DNA of 64,000 nucleotides. Source: Myxococcales bacterium. GTDB taxonomy: Bacteria; Myxococcota; Polyangia; Nannocystales; Nannocystaceae. The notes under the pieces were generated by a model, which saw only the letters and a list, made by a program, of their open reading frames with translations, made no database searches and was not told the origin of the DNA. The stretch is from assembly GCA_016793465.1 (NCBI GenBank), contig JAEUJW010000077.1, positions 62,001 through 126,000 of the forward strand, given 5' to 3'. Numbering within the stretch: position 1 is the first letter of the stretch; the number at the start of each line of letters is the position of its first letter. Of this stretch, positions 38,134 to 47,777 are shown in pieces. The position numbers were made by a program, and so were the translations under genes.

Positions 38134-38381
38134 GGCGCGAAGCCGCGCGAAGAGCGCAGGCGACCGGGGCGGAGGGTCCGGGCCAATCGGCGCGTGGGCG
38201 TGCGATCCGCGGGGTGGGGCCGGGCTCGCGCCCGCGGGGGAGTCTCGTGGCGCCGCAGGAGGGCCGCGTGCGAGGTCGCGTGGGCCCGCGAGGGGGGCGC
38301 TGCTCGCCTTCGAACGCGGGGGGTGTCCGCAGTTGCTCCGGACAACGGCCGCCAGTACTGAGAGACTCTGCAGACTCGCCG

Positions 38382-39746
<1,365 letters not shown>

Positions 39747-39764
39747 GCGAGCGACGGCCCGGCG

Positions 39765-40166
39765 TCATGGCTTGGGCGGATCCGGTGGGTCGGAGTAGAT
39801 CTTTCTGATGACGAGTCGCGGGTCTCCGCCGGCCATCTGGAAGCCGTTCGTCACCGAGATCGTGAACGAGTAGACGGTCGTCGAGCCCTCGCCCACGGTG
39901 AACACCCCGGTGAGCGACGAGCTGCTCACGGTGGTCCACGACCCGTCTCCCGAGGCCACCAGGTAGTAGCCGGTCGGGACCGAGGTCGAGGTGACGTTGA
40001 CGACCACGGTCGCCGGGAAGGACGTGCTGTAGTCGGCGTTGATCTGATCCACGGTCGTGGCCGGTGGCACGTAGTACTGCGTTTCGACGGAGTAGACCCC
40101 GCCGACCGCGGTCACGACCGCGTCGAGGGCGATGGGGTTGACGTTCGTGAGGGTGACGCTGGTCAT
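39765..40166 (-). CDS. small hypothetical beta-rich protein
   Basis: A 133-residue protein. ATG 40166 has an AGGAG site about 8 nt upstream, which decides the start. There is no signal peptide. The sequence is Thr/Val/Ser/Tyr-rich and strand-like (SVTLTNVNPIALDAVVTAVGGVYSV, TVVVNVTSTSVPTGYYLVASGDGSW, TTVYSFTISVTNGF), suggesting a single beta-sandwich. It lies just downstream of the kinase-TPR gene on the same strand and may share its transcript. No family was recognised. Confidence 0.65.
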   Translation of the reverse strand: MTSVTLTNVNPIALDAVVTAVGGVYSVETQYYVPPATTVDQINADYSTSFPATVVVNVTSTSVPTGYYLVASGDGSWTTVSSSSLTGVFTVGEGSTTVYSFTISVTNGFQMAGGDPRLVIRKIYSDPPDPPKP

Positions 40167-40204
40167 GCTTCGCTCCTGTGGGAGCGATGTTGGCCGCAAC
40201 CCCG

Positions 40205-43015
40205 CTAATGTGACAGCCCTGCTTTTGCATCTACAAGTGCGGCCTGCAGCTCCTCGAGGGCCAGGGTGTCCTCCGGCAGGCCGCGGCGCAGCTCGAGGGC
40301 GGCCTCGAGAGATTCCACGGCCGCGGCGTGGTCTCCCGCGGCCAGGGCGATGCGCCCGCGGCCGGTCAGCACCCGGGCCGAGAGGTCGACGTCCGTCATC
40401 GCCGCCGATGCGAGCGTGCGCTCGACGTCCGCGAAGGCTGCCTCGGCCTCGGGGTAGCGCTCCAGGGCGACCAGCGTCTCGGCGATGTCGATGGCGATCG
40501 TCGCCGCGGTGCTCGGCTCGCCCCGTGGGATCTTTCGGTGCAGGTCCCGCGCCGTCGTGTAGGCGGTCAGGGCCGCCTCCGGGTCGCCGGCGAAGAACCG
40601 GGCCGTCCCGAGGGCGATCGCCGCCTCCACGTGATCGGAGTGATCCGGCTTCAGCGCCTCGCCGAGGATCCGCGTCGCCAGCTCCGCGTGGTCGACCGCG
40701 CCGCCGAAGTCGCCGCGGCTGAGCGCGACCTGTACGAGGGAGATGTGCGCCTTCCCGTTGACGTGGTGGACGCGACCATGCGCGCGGGTGGTGATGGCCA
40801 GGACCCGCTCGAGCTGGGCCTGCGCCGCGTCGTACTCGCCGCGCAGCATCAGGAAGACCGCGTAGTCGTGGAGCACCCGGGCGAACAGGGGGTGCTCCGC
40901 GCCGAGCGCGAACTCCGTGGCCGCGAGCGCCCGGTCGTAGGCGGCGCGGGCCTCGGGGAAGCGGCCGAGGGCGTCGTACGCGTTGGCGAGGCCGTGGGTC
41001 AGCTTGCCGAGCATCAGCGTGTCGTCGCTGTCGCGCTCCACGAGCTCCAGCGCCGCCTGGTACGCGACCACCGACGAGGCGTGATCGTGCTCGAGGCCGT
41101 GGAGCGTGCCCTGTTCGCCGAGCACGGCGATGCGTCGCTCGGGGGCGTCGCCGAGGCGCCGCTGGGCCGCGCTGGCCCGGCGGATCCAGGCGGCCCCGCG
41201 CGCTGGGTCGTGGAGGTAGAGGTTGGCGAGGCGGACCAGCTCGATCCACACGTCGGCGGCGAGCTCGTCGTGGCGGCTGGCCTCCGCGAGCTCGACGGCG
41301 TCGAGCAGGGTCTCCTCCGCGACCGCGGGGTCGCCCGCGTGCATGTGCAGGCGGCCGCGCAGGGCCAGGGCCTCGGCGCGCACCGGGTCGTAGGCGATGT
41401 GGGCGGTCAGGCGCACGGCCTCCTCGGCCAGCGCGACGCCGGCGTCGTAGCGGCCGGTGGCCCTCTGGGCCTCGCCGCGGGCCAGCAGGTCGCGCGCCGC
41501 CTCGACCTCGCGGGCGACCGCGGGGTCCTCGGGCGGGCCGGCGGTGCGGACCAGGGCGTCGATGTCGGCGCAGTCGTCGATCGCCGGCAGGGCCGCCACC
41601 GAGTCGATGACGCCCTGCACCGCGGGCGCGTCGGCAATTATCAGTGCGTCGACGAGGTTGCGCAGGGCGGCCTCGCGGCGGCCGAGGCAGGCCATGCGCA
41701 GGTCGAACAGCGTCGACGACTGGCCGTGCTCGCCGTGGGTGGCGGTGCAGGCCGCGAGGCTGGCGCGCTGGCCGGCCTCGGCGTAGGCGGCGATGCGGGT
41801 CGAGGCGCGCTCGGCCGCGCCGGCGGCGAACGACAGCCTGGTGGCGGCGAAGGCGTCGTGCATGGCCGCGGCGCGCTCGTCGGACCAGGCCGCGGCGAAC
41901 TCGGCGCCCGCGGACGCGCACGGGTCGGGGTCGGCGAACGGGCCGACGTCGGCGGCGGCGCCGGCCGAGATCAGCGAGGCCGCGGCGAGCAGGCTGGCGC
42001 CGAGGTAGCGCCGCGGGCGTACGAGGGCCCGCTCGAGCTCGGCGAGCAGGTCGTCCATGGTCGCGAAGCGCCGGGCCGGCTCGGCCGCCAGCCCGCGCGT
42101 CAGCGCCACGGCGATCCGCTCCGGCATCCTGGCGCCGCGTCGCGGCGGCGGCCGCATGCCCCCGCCGATGTCCGCCAGCAGCTCGGTCGTCGACGCGCCG
42201 GCGAACGGGCGGATGCCGTACAGCGCCTCGTGCAGGGCCACGCAGAAGCTAAACAGGTCGCTGCGGGCGTCGACCGGCGCGGCCAGCAGCTGCTCCGGCG
42301 ACATGTAGCCCGGGGTGCCGAGCACGGTGCCGTACAGCGTCACCGGCAGGGCCGCCAGGTTCAGCGGGGCGGCGCGGTCGGTCGCGGTGGACGCCAGGCT
42401 CGCGCCGCTCGAGTCGCCCGACGAGCTGCGGGCCAGCCCGAAGTCGGCGACCAGGACCCGGCCGTCGTCGCCGATCAGCACGTTCGCGGGCTTGAAGTCG
42501 CGGTGGACCAGGCCCATGCGGTGGGCCGCGGCCAGCCCGCGTCCGGCCTTGAGGAAGCACTCGAGGATCTCGCGCCACGGCCGCTCGGTCTGCTCGAGCC
42601 AGGCTCCGAGCGTCGCCCCGCGCACCAGCTCCATGGTGATGTACACGCGCCCGTCGACGCGGCCGACGTCGTAGATCCGCACCACGTTCGGGTGGGTGAC
42701 GCGGGCCATCAGCTGGGCCTCGCGCATGATGCGGATCACGGCGTCGCGGCTGGTGATGTCCGAGCGCACCAGCTTGACCGCGACCCGGCGGTCGAGGTCG
42801 ACGTCGTGGGCCTCGTAGACCTCGCCCATGCCGCCCGCGCCGATGCAGCGCACGATCTCGAGCCGGCCGAGGCGCTCCGGCTCGACCGGCGGCGCGCGCT
42901 CGCCGTCGCCCACCGACGAGCCCACCGTGCTCCCGCGCCCGAGCGCCGGCCGCGTGGTGTCGGACCCCGGGAGCATGGCCGTGCTGGCGTCGCTCGCTGC
43001 ACGCTCTGCCGTCAA
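40205..43015 (-). CDS. Ser/Thr protein kinase with C-terminal TPR repeats
   Basis: A 936-residue protein. The kinase domain (~50-325) has GAGGMGEVYEAHD, VAVKLVRSD, HRDFKPANVLI, DFGLARS and GTPGYMSPEQ. A hydrophobic segment near 340-360 (YLGASLLAAASLISAGAAA) probably crosses the membrane. Residues ~400-930 are helical with TPR-like repeats (EHDHASSVVAYQAALELVERD, HPLFARVLHDYAVFLMLRGEYDAAQAQLERVL). Same architecture as the kinase at 9977-13015. Partner proteins are unknown. Confidence 0.93.
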   Translation of the reverse strand: MTAERAASDASTAMLPGSDTTRPALGRGSTVGSSVGDGERAPPVEPERLGRLEIVRCIGAGGMGEVYEAHDVDLDRRVAVKLVRSDITSRDAVIRIMREAQLMARVTHPNVVRIYDVGRVDGRVYITMELVRGATLGAWLEQTERPWREILECFLKAGRGLAAAHRMGLVHRDFKPANVLIGDDGRVLVADFGLARSSSGDSSGASLASTATDRAAPLNLAALPVTLYGTVLGTPGYMSPEQLLAAPVDARSDLFSFCVALHEALYGIRPFAGASTTELLADIGGGMRPPPRRGARMPERIAVALTRGLAAEPARRFATMDDLLAELERALVRPRRYLGASLLAAASLISAGAAADVGPFADPDPCASAGAEFAAAWSDERAAAMHDAFAATRLSFAAGAAERASTRIAAYAEAGQRASLAACTATHGEHGQSSTLFDLRMACLGRREAALRNLVDALIIADAPAVQGVIDSVAALPAIDDCADIDALVRTAGPPEDPAVAREVEAARDLLARGEAQRATGRYDAGVALAEEAVRLTAHIAYDPVRAEALALRGRLHMHAGDPAVAEETLLDAVELAEASRHDELAADVWIELVRLANLYLHDPARGAAWIRRASAAQRRLGDAPERRIAVLGEQGTLHGLEHDHASSVVAYQAALELVERDSDDTLMLGKLTHGLANAYDALGRFPEARAAYDRALAATEFALGAEHPLFARVLHDYAVFLMLRGEYDAAQAQLERVLAITTRAHGRVHHVNGKAHISLVQVALSRGDFGGAVDHAELATRILGEALKPDHSDHVEAAIALGTARFFAGDPEAALTAYTTARDLHRKIPRGEPSTAATIAIDIAETLVALERYPEAEAAFADVERTLASAAMTDVDLSARVLTGRGRIALAAGDHAAAVESLEAALELRRGLPEDTLALEELQAALVDAKAGLSH

Positions 43016-43585
43016 CCTTCACACGATCCGTCAGCCTGCGGGGCCGTTCAAGCATGAACTGCTGGCTGACACCACGTCAGGGCCGGCCACGCGCACTGGC
43101 GAATGCGAGGCTGTGTAGATTGCGAGGTCGGCGTTTACCGCCCCGGCGCCGGTCCGCGCGCGGGCTTTGCACGGCGCGCGGGTGCGCGGGGCGGGCCGCT
43201 CGCCGGCGAGGGCCGATGCCGATTCGGCGCGACGCTTTATGCAGCTCTTGCACCGAGGCGCAAACGGCTCGTCGGCGGAGGGGGCGCCAGGCCCAGGAGG
43301 GGGCTGCGGAGGCCCACAGGCGTGGCACAGGCCTTGCTAACCATGGTCGCGTGCATGGGAGCGCACGAGCGAGAGCCGGGCGGAGGTGAGCGCGACCGGG
43401 TGGGGATAGCGGTGGTCGTATGTTGGCAGGTGTTGGGGGGTCGCGCTGCAATGGTGGCAGCGGGTGGGTAGATAAAATATGTAGGTAGGAAGTGTTGGAG
43501 AGCGGCCGACCGCTCGTGGCTGAAACAGTCTGCCCCGCCCCTCGATGAGAAGGGTGGGGCAGATTAATTTTCGCCTGTTCGCGGG
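43016..43585. other. intergenic region with one hairpin, no gene recognised
   Basis: About 570 bp between the kinase start and the esterase stop. Plus-strand open frames here are Arg/Gly-rich and lack any family pattern. One hairpin is described separately. The stretch around 43470-43490 is AT-rich (GATAAAATATG). Confidence 0.5.
43531..43561. terminator. hairpin downstream of the Fes-like esterase
   Basis: TGCCCCGCCCCT and AGGGTGGGGCA form a stem with one G-U pair and a short loop. It is 25 bp past the esterase stop (minus strand). On the plus strand it is followed by GATTAATTTT. It probably ends the esterase transcript, although the T-tail is on the opposite strand. Confidence 0.45.
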
Positions 43586-44389
43586 TCAGGCGGCGCGGGT
43601 GAGGCCGCGGGGGGCGAACAGGAACTCGAGCGCGGCGGGGGCGCGGCGGCGCCAGTGGGACTCGTGGTGGTGGCCGTGCGGGTCGGAGACCCAGCGGAGG
43701 TCGGGCTCGCGCCAGCCGCGGGACTGCAGGTCGCGGACGAGGCGGCCGGCGTGGGCCCACAGGCCCTCGTGCACGCCGGCGTCGATGTAGATGCGCGACG
43801 TCCAGGGGCGCGGCTCGGCCTCGAGGTAGGGGAAGATCTTGCCGCGCGCGACCCACAGCGAGGGCGACATGCAGAGGGCCGCGCCGAACACGTCGGGGCG
43901 GTAGAAGTGGGCGTAGAGCGCGGCGAGGCCGCCCATCGACGAGCCGCCGACGGCGGTGCCGGCGACGTCGGTGCGGGTGCCGAAGCGGCGGTGGATCTTC
44001 GGCGCGAGGTCGCGGGCGATCCAGCGGACCAGGTGCGCCGCCTGTCCGCGGCGCTTGCCGTGGAAGGGGGTGAGCTCGCGGTTGCGGTGCACGCCGCCGT
44101 GGTCGATGCCGACGATCACCGGGGCCGCGTGACCGCGTCCGGCCAGCGCGTGGGCGGCGTGGTGCAGGTGCCAGCCGCCGGCGAACGAGGTCGCGTCGTC
44201 GAAGATGTTCTGGCCGTCGAACATGTAGAGCACCGGCGGCGGCTCGCGCTGCGCCGGCGGGGCGTACACGCGGACCACCCGCGGACCCTTGAGCCACGGG
44301 ATCTTGAACGGGCCGAGGATGTGGATGTTCGCGTGCAAGGCGTGCAAGGTAGCACCGCGGATCGGGCTGGCCAGCGCGTGGGTTAGCAT
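43586..44389 (-). CDS. alpha/beta hydrolase, Fes/esterase D-like
   Basis: A 267-residue putative esterase. It has the superfamily features VLYMFDGQNIFDDATSF, APVIVGIDHGG and the nucleophile elbow GGSSMGGLAALY. The acid and base are likely in YIDAGVHEG and DPHGHHHESHW. This group includes enterochelin esterases and S-formylglutathione-hydrolase-like enzymes. No siderophore genes are in the window, so a general esterase role is more likely. Confidence 0.85.
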   Translation of the reverse strand: MLTHALASPIRGATLHALHANIHILGPFKIPWLKGPRVVRVYAPPAQREPPPVLYMFDGQNIFDDATSFAGGWHLHHAAHALAGRGHAAPVIVGIDHGGVHRNRELTPFHGKRRGQAAHLVRWIARDLAPKIHRRFGTRTDVAGTAVGGSSMGGLAALYAHFYRPDVFGAALCMSPSLWVARGKIFPYLEAEPRPWTSRIYIDAGVHEGLWAHAGRLVRDLQSRGWREPDLRWVSDPHGHHHESHWRRRAPAALEFLFAPRGLTRAA

Positions 44390-44555
44390 GGCTCACGGCG
44401 GGTCTGACGTCGCGGTCGCCGCTCGCGCCCGCTGCGTCTTGCAGCGAGCTGCAGCGCTTGCAGGTCGATCCGGCCGGTGCGGGCCGGGATGACCGCAGGC
44501 GGCGGCTCGCGGGGGTTTGGTATGGCCGATGCAACCTCACCGGCGGGAGGTCGAG

Positions 44556-45200
44556 ATGGTCGGTCCAATTGGGTGGTTCGCGCGTGGTCGGGTCGTGGTG
44601 TTCGCGGGTCTCGGGGCCGTCGCGGGGTGCATCCTCTTGCCGACGCCGGACGAGAGCGGGGCGTGCGAGCTGTTCGACCCCGACGGTCCGGGGTACTGGT
44701 GCGACGACGACTACGAGTCGTATCAGTGCGAGTCCGACGCCAGTGACGTGGTCGGGCACACGTTCCAGCCGGGGTCGACGTGCGCCGACCTCGGGTACGA
44801 CTACTACTGCACCGCCGAGCAGATGGCGGCGTCGGGCGGACCGGCCTACGTGGTGCCGCGCCTGCTCGGCAACGCGGCGTGCGACGCCTCGCTACGGCCG
44901 GGCGAGCCGGGCGCGCCGGGCGGCGCGGGCGGCAGCTGCCTGGCGAGCAACGGCATCTGCACCGACAGCGAGGACCCGATGTTCGAGTCGGGCTGCAACG
45001 TCGACCCCGACAACCCCGCGAACGTGTTCACGCCGGGCGGGAGGTGCCCGGACACCGGGGTGTCGTGCACCGGCGGCGTGGGCGACCACCCGACGACCGG
45101 CGCGCCCATGCAGATCGACGTGTACTACCCGCCCGAGCTGTGCGCGTTCATCCGTGAGTGCGAGTCGCTGTTCGGCGGGGACGGCGTGGGCGGCTGTTAG
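44556..45200 (+). CDS. Cys-rich hypothetical lipoprotein
   Basis: A 214-residue protein. ATG 44556 has GGGAGG about 6 nt upstream; an in-frame ATG at 44517 lacks it. The signal peptide ends in LGAVAGC. The mature region carries many Cys in small-disulphide spacing (GYWCDDDYESYQC, CTDSEDPMFESGCNVD, CPDTGVSCTGG) and ends ECESLFGGDGVGGC. No family was recognised. It points towards the convergent ExbD gene. Confidence 0.7.
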   Translation: MVGPIGWFARGRVVVFAGLGAVAGCILLPTPDESGACELFDPDGPGYWCDDDYESYQCESDASDVVGHTFQPGSTCADLGYDYYCTAEQMAASGGPAYVVPRLLGNAACDASLRPGEPGAPGGAGGSCLASNGICTDSEDPMFESGCNVDPDNPANVFTPGGRCPDTGVSCTGGVGDHPTTGAPMQIDVYYPPELCAFIRECESLFGGDGVGGC

Positions 45201-45207
45201 GGTCGCG

Positions 45208-45639
45208 TCAGCGGCGGTGGAGGATGCCGAGCTTCTCGATGCCGCAGGTCTTGGCGATGTCCATGGTCTGGACCACGCGCTCGTGCTTGGTGTTCTGATC
45301 GGCCTTGATGTTGACGGTGGAGACCTGGGTCTCCTTGGCGGCCATGCACAGGCGGGTCTTCAGCTCGGCCTCGTCGACGACCTTCTTGTCGACCTCGAAG
45401 CGGCCGTCCTCGGAGATCTCGACGACGATGGCCTTCTGCTCGGTCGCGGGCTCGTTGCTGGTGGCCTTCGGCAGTTTAACTTTGAAGGCGGCGTCATTAT
45501 TGAAGGTCGCCGTCAGCATGAAGAAGATGAGCAGCTGAAAGGTGACGTCGATCAGCGGGGTGAGGTCGATGGTCATGCCCTCGACCACGCTGCCGCGCTT
45601 GCGCAGGCCGCCGGCGGCGCCGCGACCGCGGAAGTTCAT
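45208..45639 (-). CDS. ExbD/TolR family biopolymer transport protein
   Basis: A 143-residue protein with one N-terminal transmembrane helix (LIDVTFQLLIFFMLTATF) carrying the conserved Asp that channels protons, and a periplasmic domain (KAIVVEISEDGRFEVDKKVVDEAEL, VNIKADQNTKHERVVQTMDIAKTCG). It pairs with the ExbB/TolQ-type protein encoded directly upstream, with ATGA overlap, to energise outer-membrane processes through the proton gradient. No TonB or TolA gene is adjacent, so the energised partner is unknown. Confidence 0.93.
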   Translation of the reverse strand: MNFRGRGAAGGLRKRGSVVEGMTIDLTPLIDVTFQLLIFFMLTATFNNDAAFKVKLPKATSNEPATEQKAIVVEISEDGRFEVDKKVVDEAELKTRLCMAAKETQVSTVNIKADQNTKHERVVQTMDIAKTCGIEKLGILHRR

Positions 45640-46313
45640 CGCGCGGGCTCCGCGGCGGGGTGGACGGCGCGCTCGCTGCGGGCGGCGCGGCGGGCGTCCT
45701 CGAGCAGGTTGACGATGCCCATGGCGTCCTCCTCCATCTCGCCGACGATGCGGACGGTGCGGCCCTGCAGGAAGCGGTAGAGCAGCAGCACGGGGATGGC
45801 GACGACGAGGCCGTAGGCGGTGGTGATGAGGGCCTGCCAGATGCCCTGGGCGAAGGTGTCGGGGCCGACGGCGCCGGAGGCGTAGGCCTCGACGAACTGG
45901 CGGAACACCTGGATCATGCCGACGACGGTGCCGAGCAGGCCGAGCAGCGGCGAGATGGTGGCCACGGTGCCGACGATCTCGACGTTGCGGTCCATGAGGG
46001 CGACCTCGCGGGCGCCGACCTCCTCGACGGCCTCTTTGATCTCGGCGCGGCTGGTGCTGTGCTCGTAGGCGCGCAGGGCCGCGGCCATGATGAGGGCGAT
46101 CGACGAGCCGTTCTCCTCGCACAGGAGCAGGGCCTCGTTGACCTTGCCCTTGGCGACCAGGGCCCGGATGCGGTCGACGAACGCCCGTGGGAGCACCCGG
46201 GAGCGCTGGGTCGACCACAGGCGCTCGAAGAACACACCGACGCCGACGATCGACGCCGCCAAAATGGCCCACATGAGCGGGCCGCCCTGCTTGAACAGTT
46301 CCGCGAGGTCCAT
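45636..46313 (-). CDS. MotA/TolQ/ExbB proton channel family protein
   Basis: A 225-residue protein with three membrane segments: MWAILAASIVGVGVFFERLW, VATISPLLGLLGTVVGMIQVF and ALITTAYGLVVAIPVLLLYRFL. The SPLLGLLGTVVGMIQVF motif and the TAxGLVVAIP helix are diagnostic of the family. It forms the stator-like channel with the ExbD/TolR protein, whose start overlaps its stop by four bases. First gene of a two-gene operon. Confidence 0.95.
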   Translation of the reverse strand: MDLAELFKQGGPLMWAILAASIVGVGVFFERLWSTQRSRVLPRAFVDRIRALVAKGKVNEALLLCEENGSSIALIMAAALRAYEHSTSRAEIKEAVEEVGAREVALMDRNVEIVGTVATISPLLGLLGTVVGMIQVFRQFVEAYASGAVGPDTFAQGIWQALITTAYGLVVAIPVLLLYRFLQGRTVRIVGEMEEDAMGIVNLLEDARRAARSERAVHPAAEPAR

Positions 46314-46402
46314 TGCGCCGGCCCGCGCATGATGCTGTGGGCGGGGAGCGGAAGCAAGTCAGGGGCCGTCGGGGGTCTGGGCCCGGCCCGGTCGAAGGGG
46401 GC

Positions 46403-46431
46403 TTGACGGCGCGGGCGGGCGCTGATAGACA
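46403..46431 (+). promoter_or_regulatory. putative promoter of tRNA-Ala
   Basis: TTGACG (46403-46408), a 17-bp spacer and TAGACA (46426-46431) form a good housekeeping -35/-10 pair about 40 bp upstream of the tRNA. Confidence 0.6.
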
Positions 46432-46471
46432 CCCGCCCCACCAGACTGCGGGACCCGAGAGGGTCGACACC

Positions 46472-46544
46472 GGGGGTATAGCTCAGCTGGGAGAGCATCG
46501 CGCTGGCAGCGCGAAGGTCAGGGGTTCGATCCCCCTTGCCTCCA
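46472..46544 (+). tRNA. tRNA-Ala (anticodon GGC)
   Basis: A 73-nt cloverleaf. The acceptor GGGGGTA pairs with TGCCTCC followed by discriminator A. The D-arm is GCTCAGCTGGGAGAGC. The anticodon stem TCGCG/CGCGA encloses the loop CTGGCAG with GGC at 34-36, and the T-arm has GGTTCGATCC. No CCA is encoded (CCC follows). The strong D-arm and T-loop matches make the identity secure. Confidence 0.97.
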
Positions 46545-46733
46545 CCCCGCAGACAACCAGAAGCGGATCTTCCGAACCCCGGGGGATCCGCTTCCGTGTT
46601 TCTTCCTTCGCAGTCGGCCGACGCGGCCGTGCGCGGCGAAGCAGCGACTGGTCGGACCACCGAGCCAGCGCGCCGCCGCGTGAACCGAAGTTCGCATCTT
46701 GAACAGATGTCGGGGCCTCGATACCTAGGGAGG

Positions 46734-47738
46734 ATGTCCGAGCGACGCTCCGCCATCCTGGGCTCCGGTCACTACGTGCCGACGAAGGTCGTGACCAACG
46801 ACGACCTCGCGCAGATCATGCCGACGACCCACGAGTGGATCGTGCAGCGCACGGGGATCCGCGAGCGGCGGTTCATCGAGGAGTCGGGCATCGGCGCCAG
46901 CGACCTCGCGGTGCCGGCGGTCAAGATGGCGTGCGAGCAGGCCGGGCGCGACGTCAAGGACATCGACGCGGTGCTGTTCGCCACGCTCTCGCCCGACCAC
47001 AACTTCCCGGGCGCGGGCTGCCTGCTGATCCACAAGCTCGGGCTGCCCGGGGTGCCGGCGCTCGACGTGCGCAACCAGTGCTCGGGGTTCCTCTACAGCC
47101 TGTCGGTCGCCGACGCGTGGGTGCGCGGGGGGGTCTATAAAAATGTGCTGATCGTCGGGTCCGAGGTGCACTCGACCGGGCTCGAGTTCACGGAGCGCGG
47201 GCGCGACGTGGCGGTGCTGTTCGGCGACGGCGCGGGCGCGGTGGTCGTCGGCGAGGCGACGCGGCCGGGCCAGGGCGTGCGCTCGCTCGAGCTGCACGCC
47301 GACGGCGCGGGGGCCTACGACCTGTGGCTCGAGGCGCCGGCCAGCAAGTGCATCCCGCGGCTGACGCCGGAGATGCTCGAGCAGGGCAAGCACTACCCGC
47401 AGATGAACGGCAAGCAGGTGTTCCGCTGGGCCACCGAGAAGATGCCGGAGGTCGCGCACGCGGTCGTCAAGAAGGCGGAGATGACGATCGGCGACGTCGA
47501 CCTGTTCGTGCCGCACCAGGCCAACATGCGCATCAACCAGATGGTGGCGGCGAAGCTGGGGATCCCCGAGGACAAGGTGGTCCACAACATCGAGCGCTAC
47601 GGCAACACCACGGCGGCGACCATCCCGATCGGGATCAGCGAGTCGTGGCGCGACGGCAAGATCCGCGAGGGCTCGCGCGTGTTGATGGCGGCCTTCGGCG
47701 CCGGCTTCACCTGGGCCGGCGGCGTCGCGGTGTTCTAA
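46734..47738 (+). CDS. fabH: 3-oxoacyl-ACP synthase III (KASIII)
   Basis: A 334-residue condensing enzyme that starts fatty-acid (or polyketide) chains from acyl-CoA and malonyl-ACP. The catalytic triad is intact: Cys116 in NQCSGFLYSL, His261 in FVPHQANMRIN and Asn291 in ERYGNTTAATIP. ATG 46734 is chosen because the family begins ILGSGHYVPTKVVTNDDLA; a GGGAGG purine run sits directly before it, closer than usual. It stands alone, without other fab genes. Its VYKNV codons form an unusual A/T run (47136-47144). Confidence 0.95.
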   Translation: MSERRSAILGSGHYVPTKVVTNDDLAQIMPTTHEWIVQRTGIRERRFIEESGIGASDLAVPAVKMACEQAGRDVKDIDAVLFATLSPDHNFPGAGCLLIHKLGLPGVPALDVRNQCSGFLYSLSVADAWVRGGVYKNVLIVGSEVHSTGLEFTERGRDVAVLFGDGAGAVVVGEATRPGQGVRSLELHADGAGAYDLWLEAPASKCIPRLTPEMLEQGKHYPQMNGKQVFRWATEKMPEVAHAVVKKAEMTIGDVDLFVPHQANMRINQMVAAKLGIPEDKVVHNIERYGNTTAATIPIGISESWRDGKIREGSRVLMAAFGAGFTWAGGVAVF

Positions 47739-47777
47739 TTATTTTAATCGGCGCTTTAGGAACTCGCGGGCGCCTGC

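Noticed and set aside
38134..38381. Possible extra gene or RNA between the BASS transporter and the response regulator
   Set aside because: About 250 bp of GC-rich DNA with no good frame, hairpin or promoter pattern that I could defend.
43054..43471. Plus-strand open frames in the gap upstream of the kinase at 40205-43015
   Set aside because: Arg/Gly-rich with no recognisable motif, no convincing ribosome-binding site and no domain pattern.
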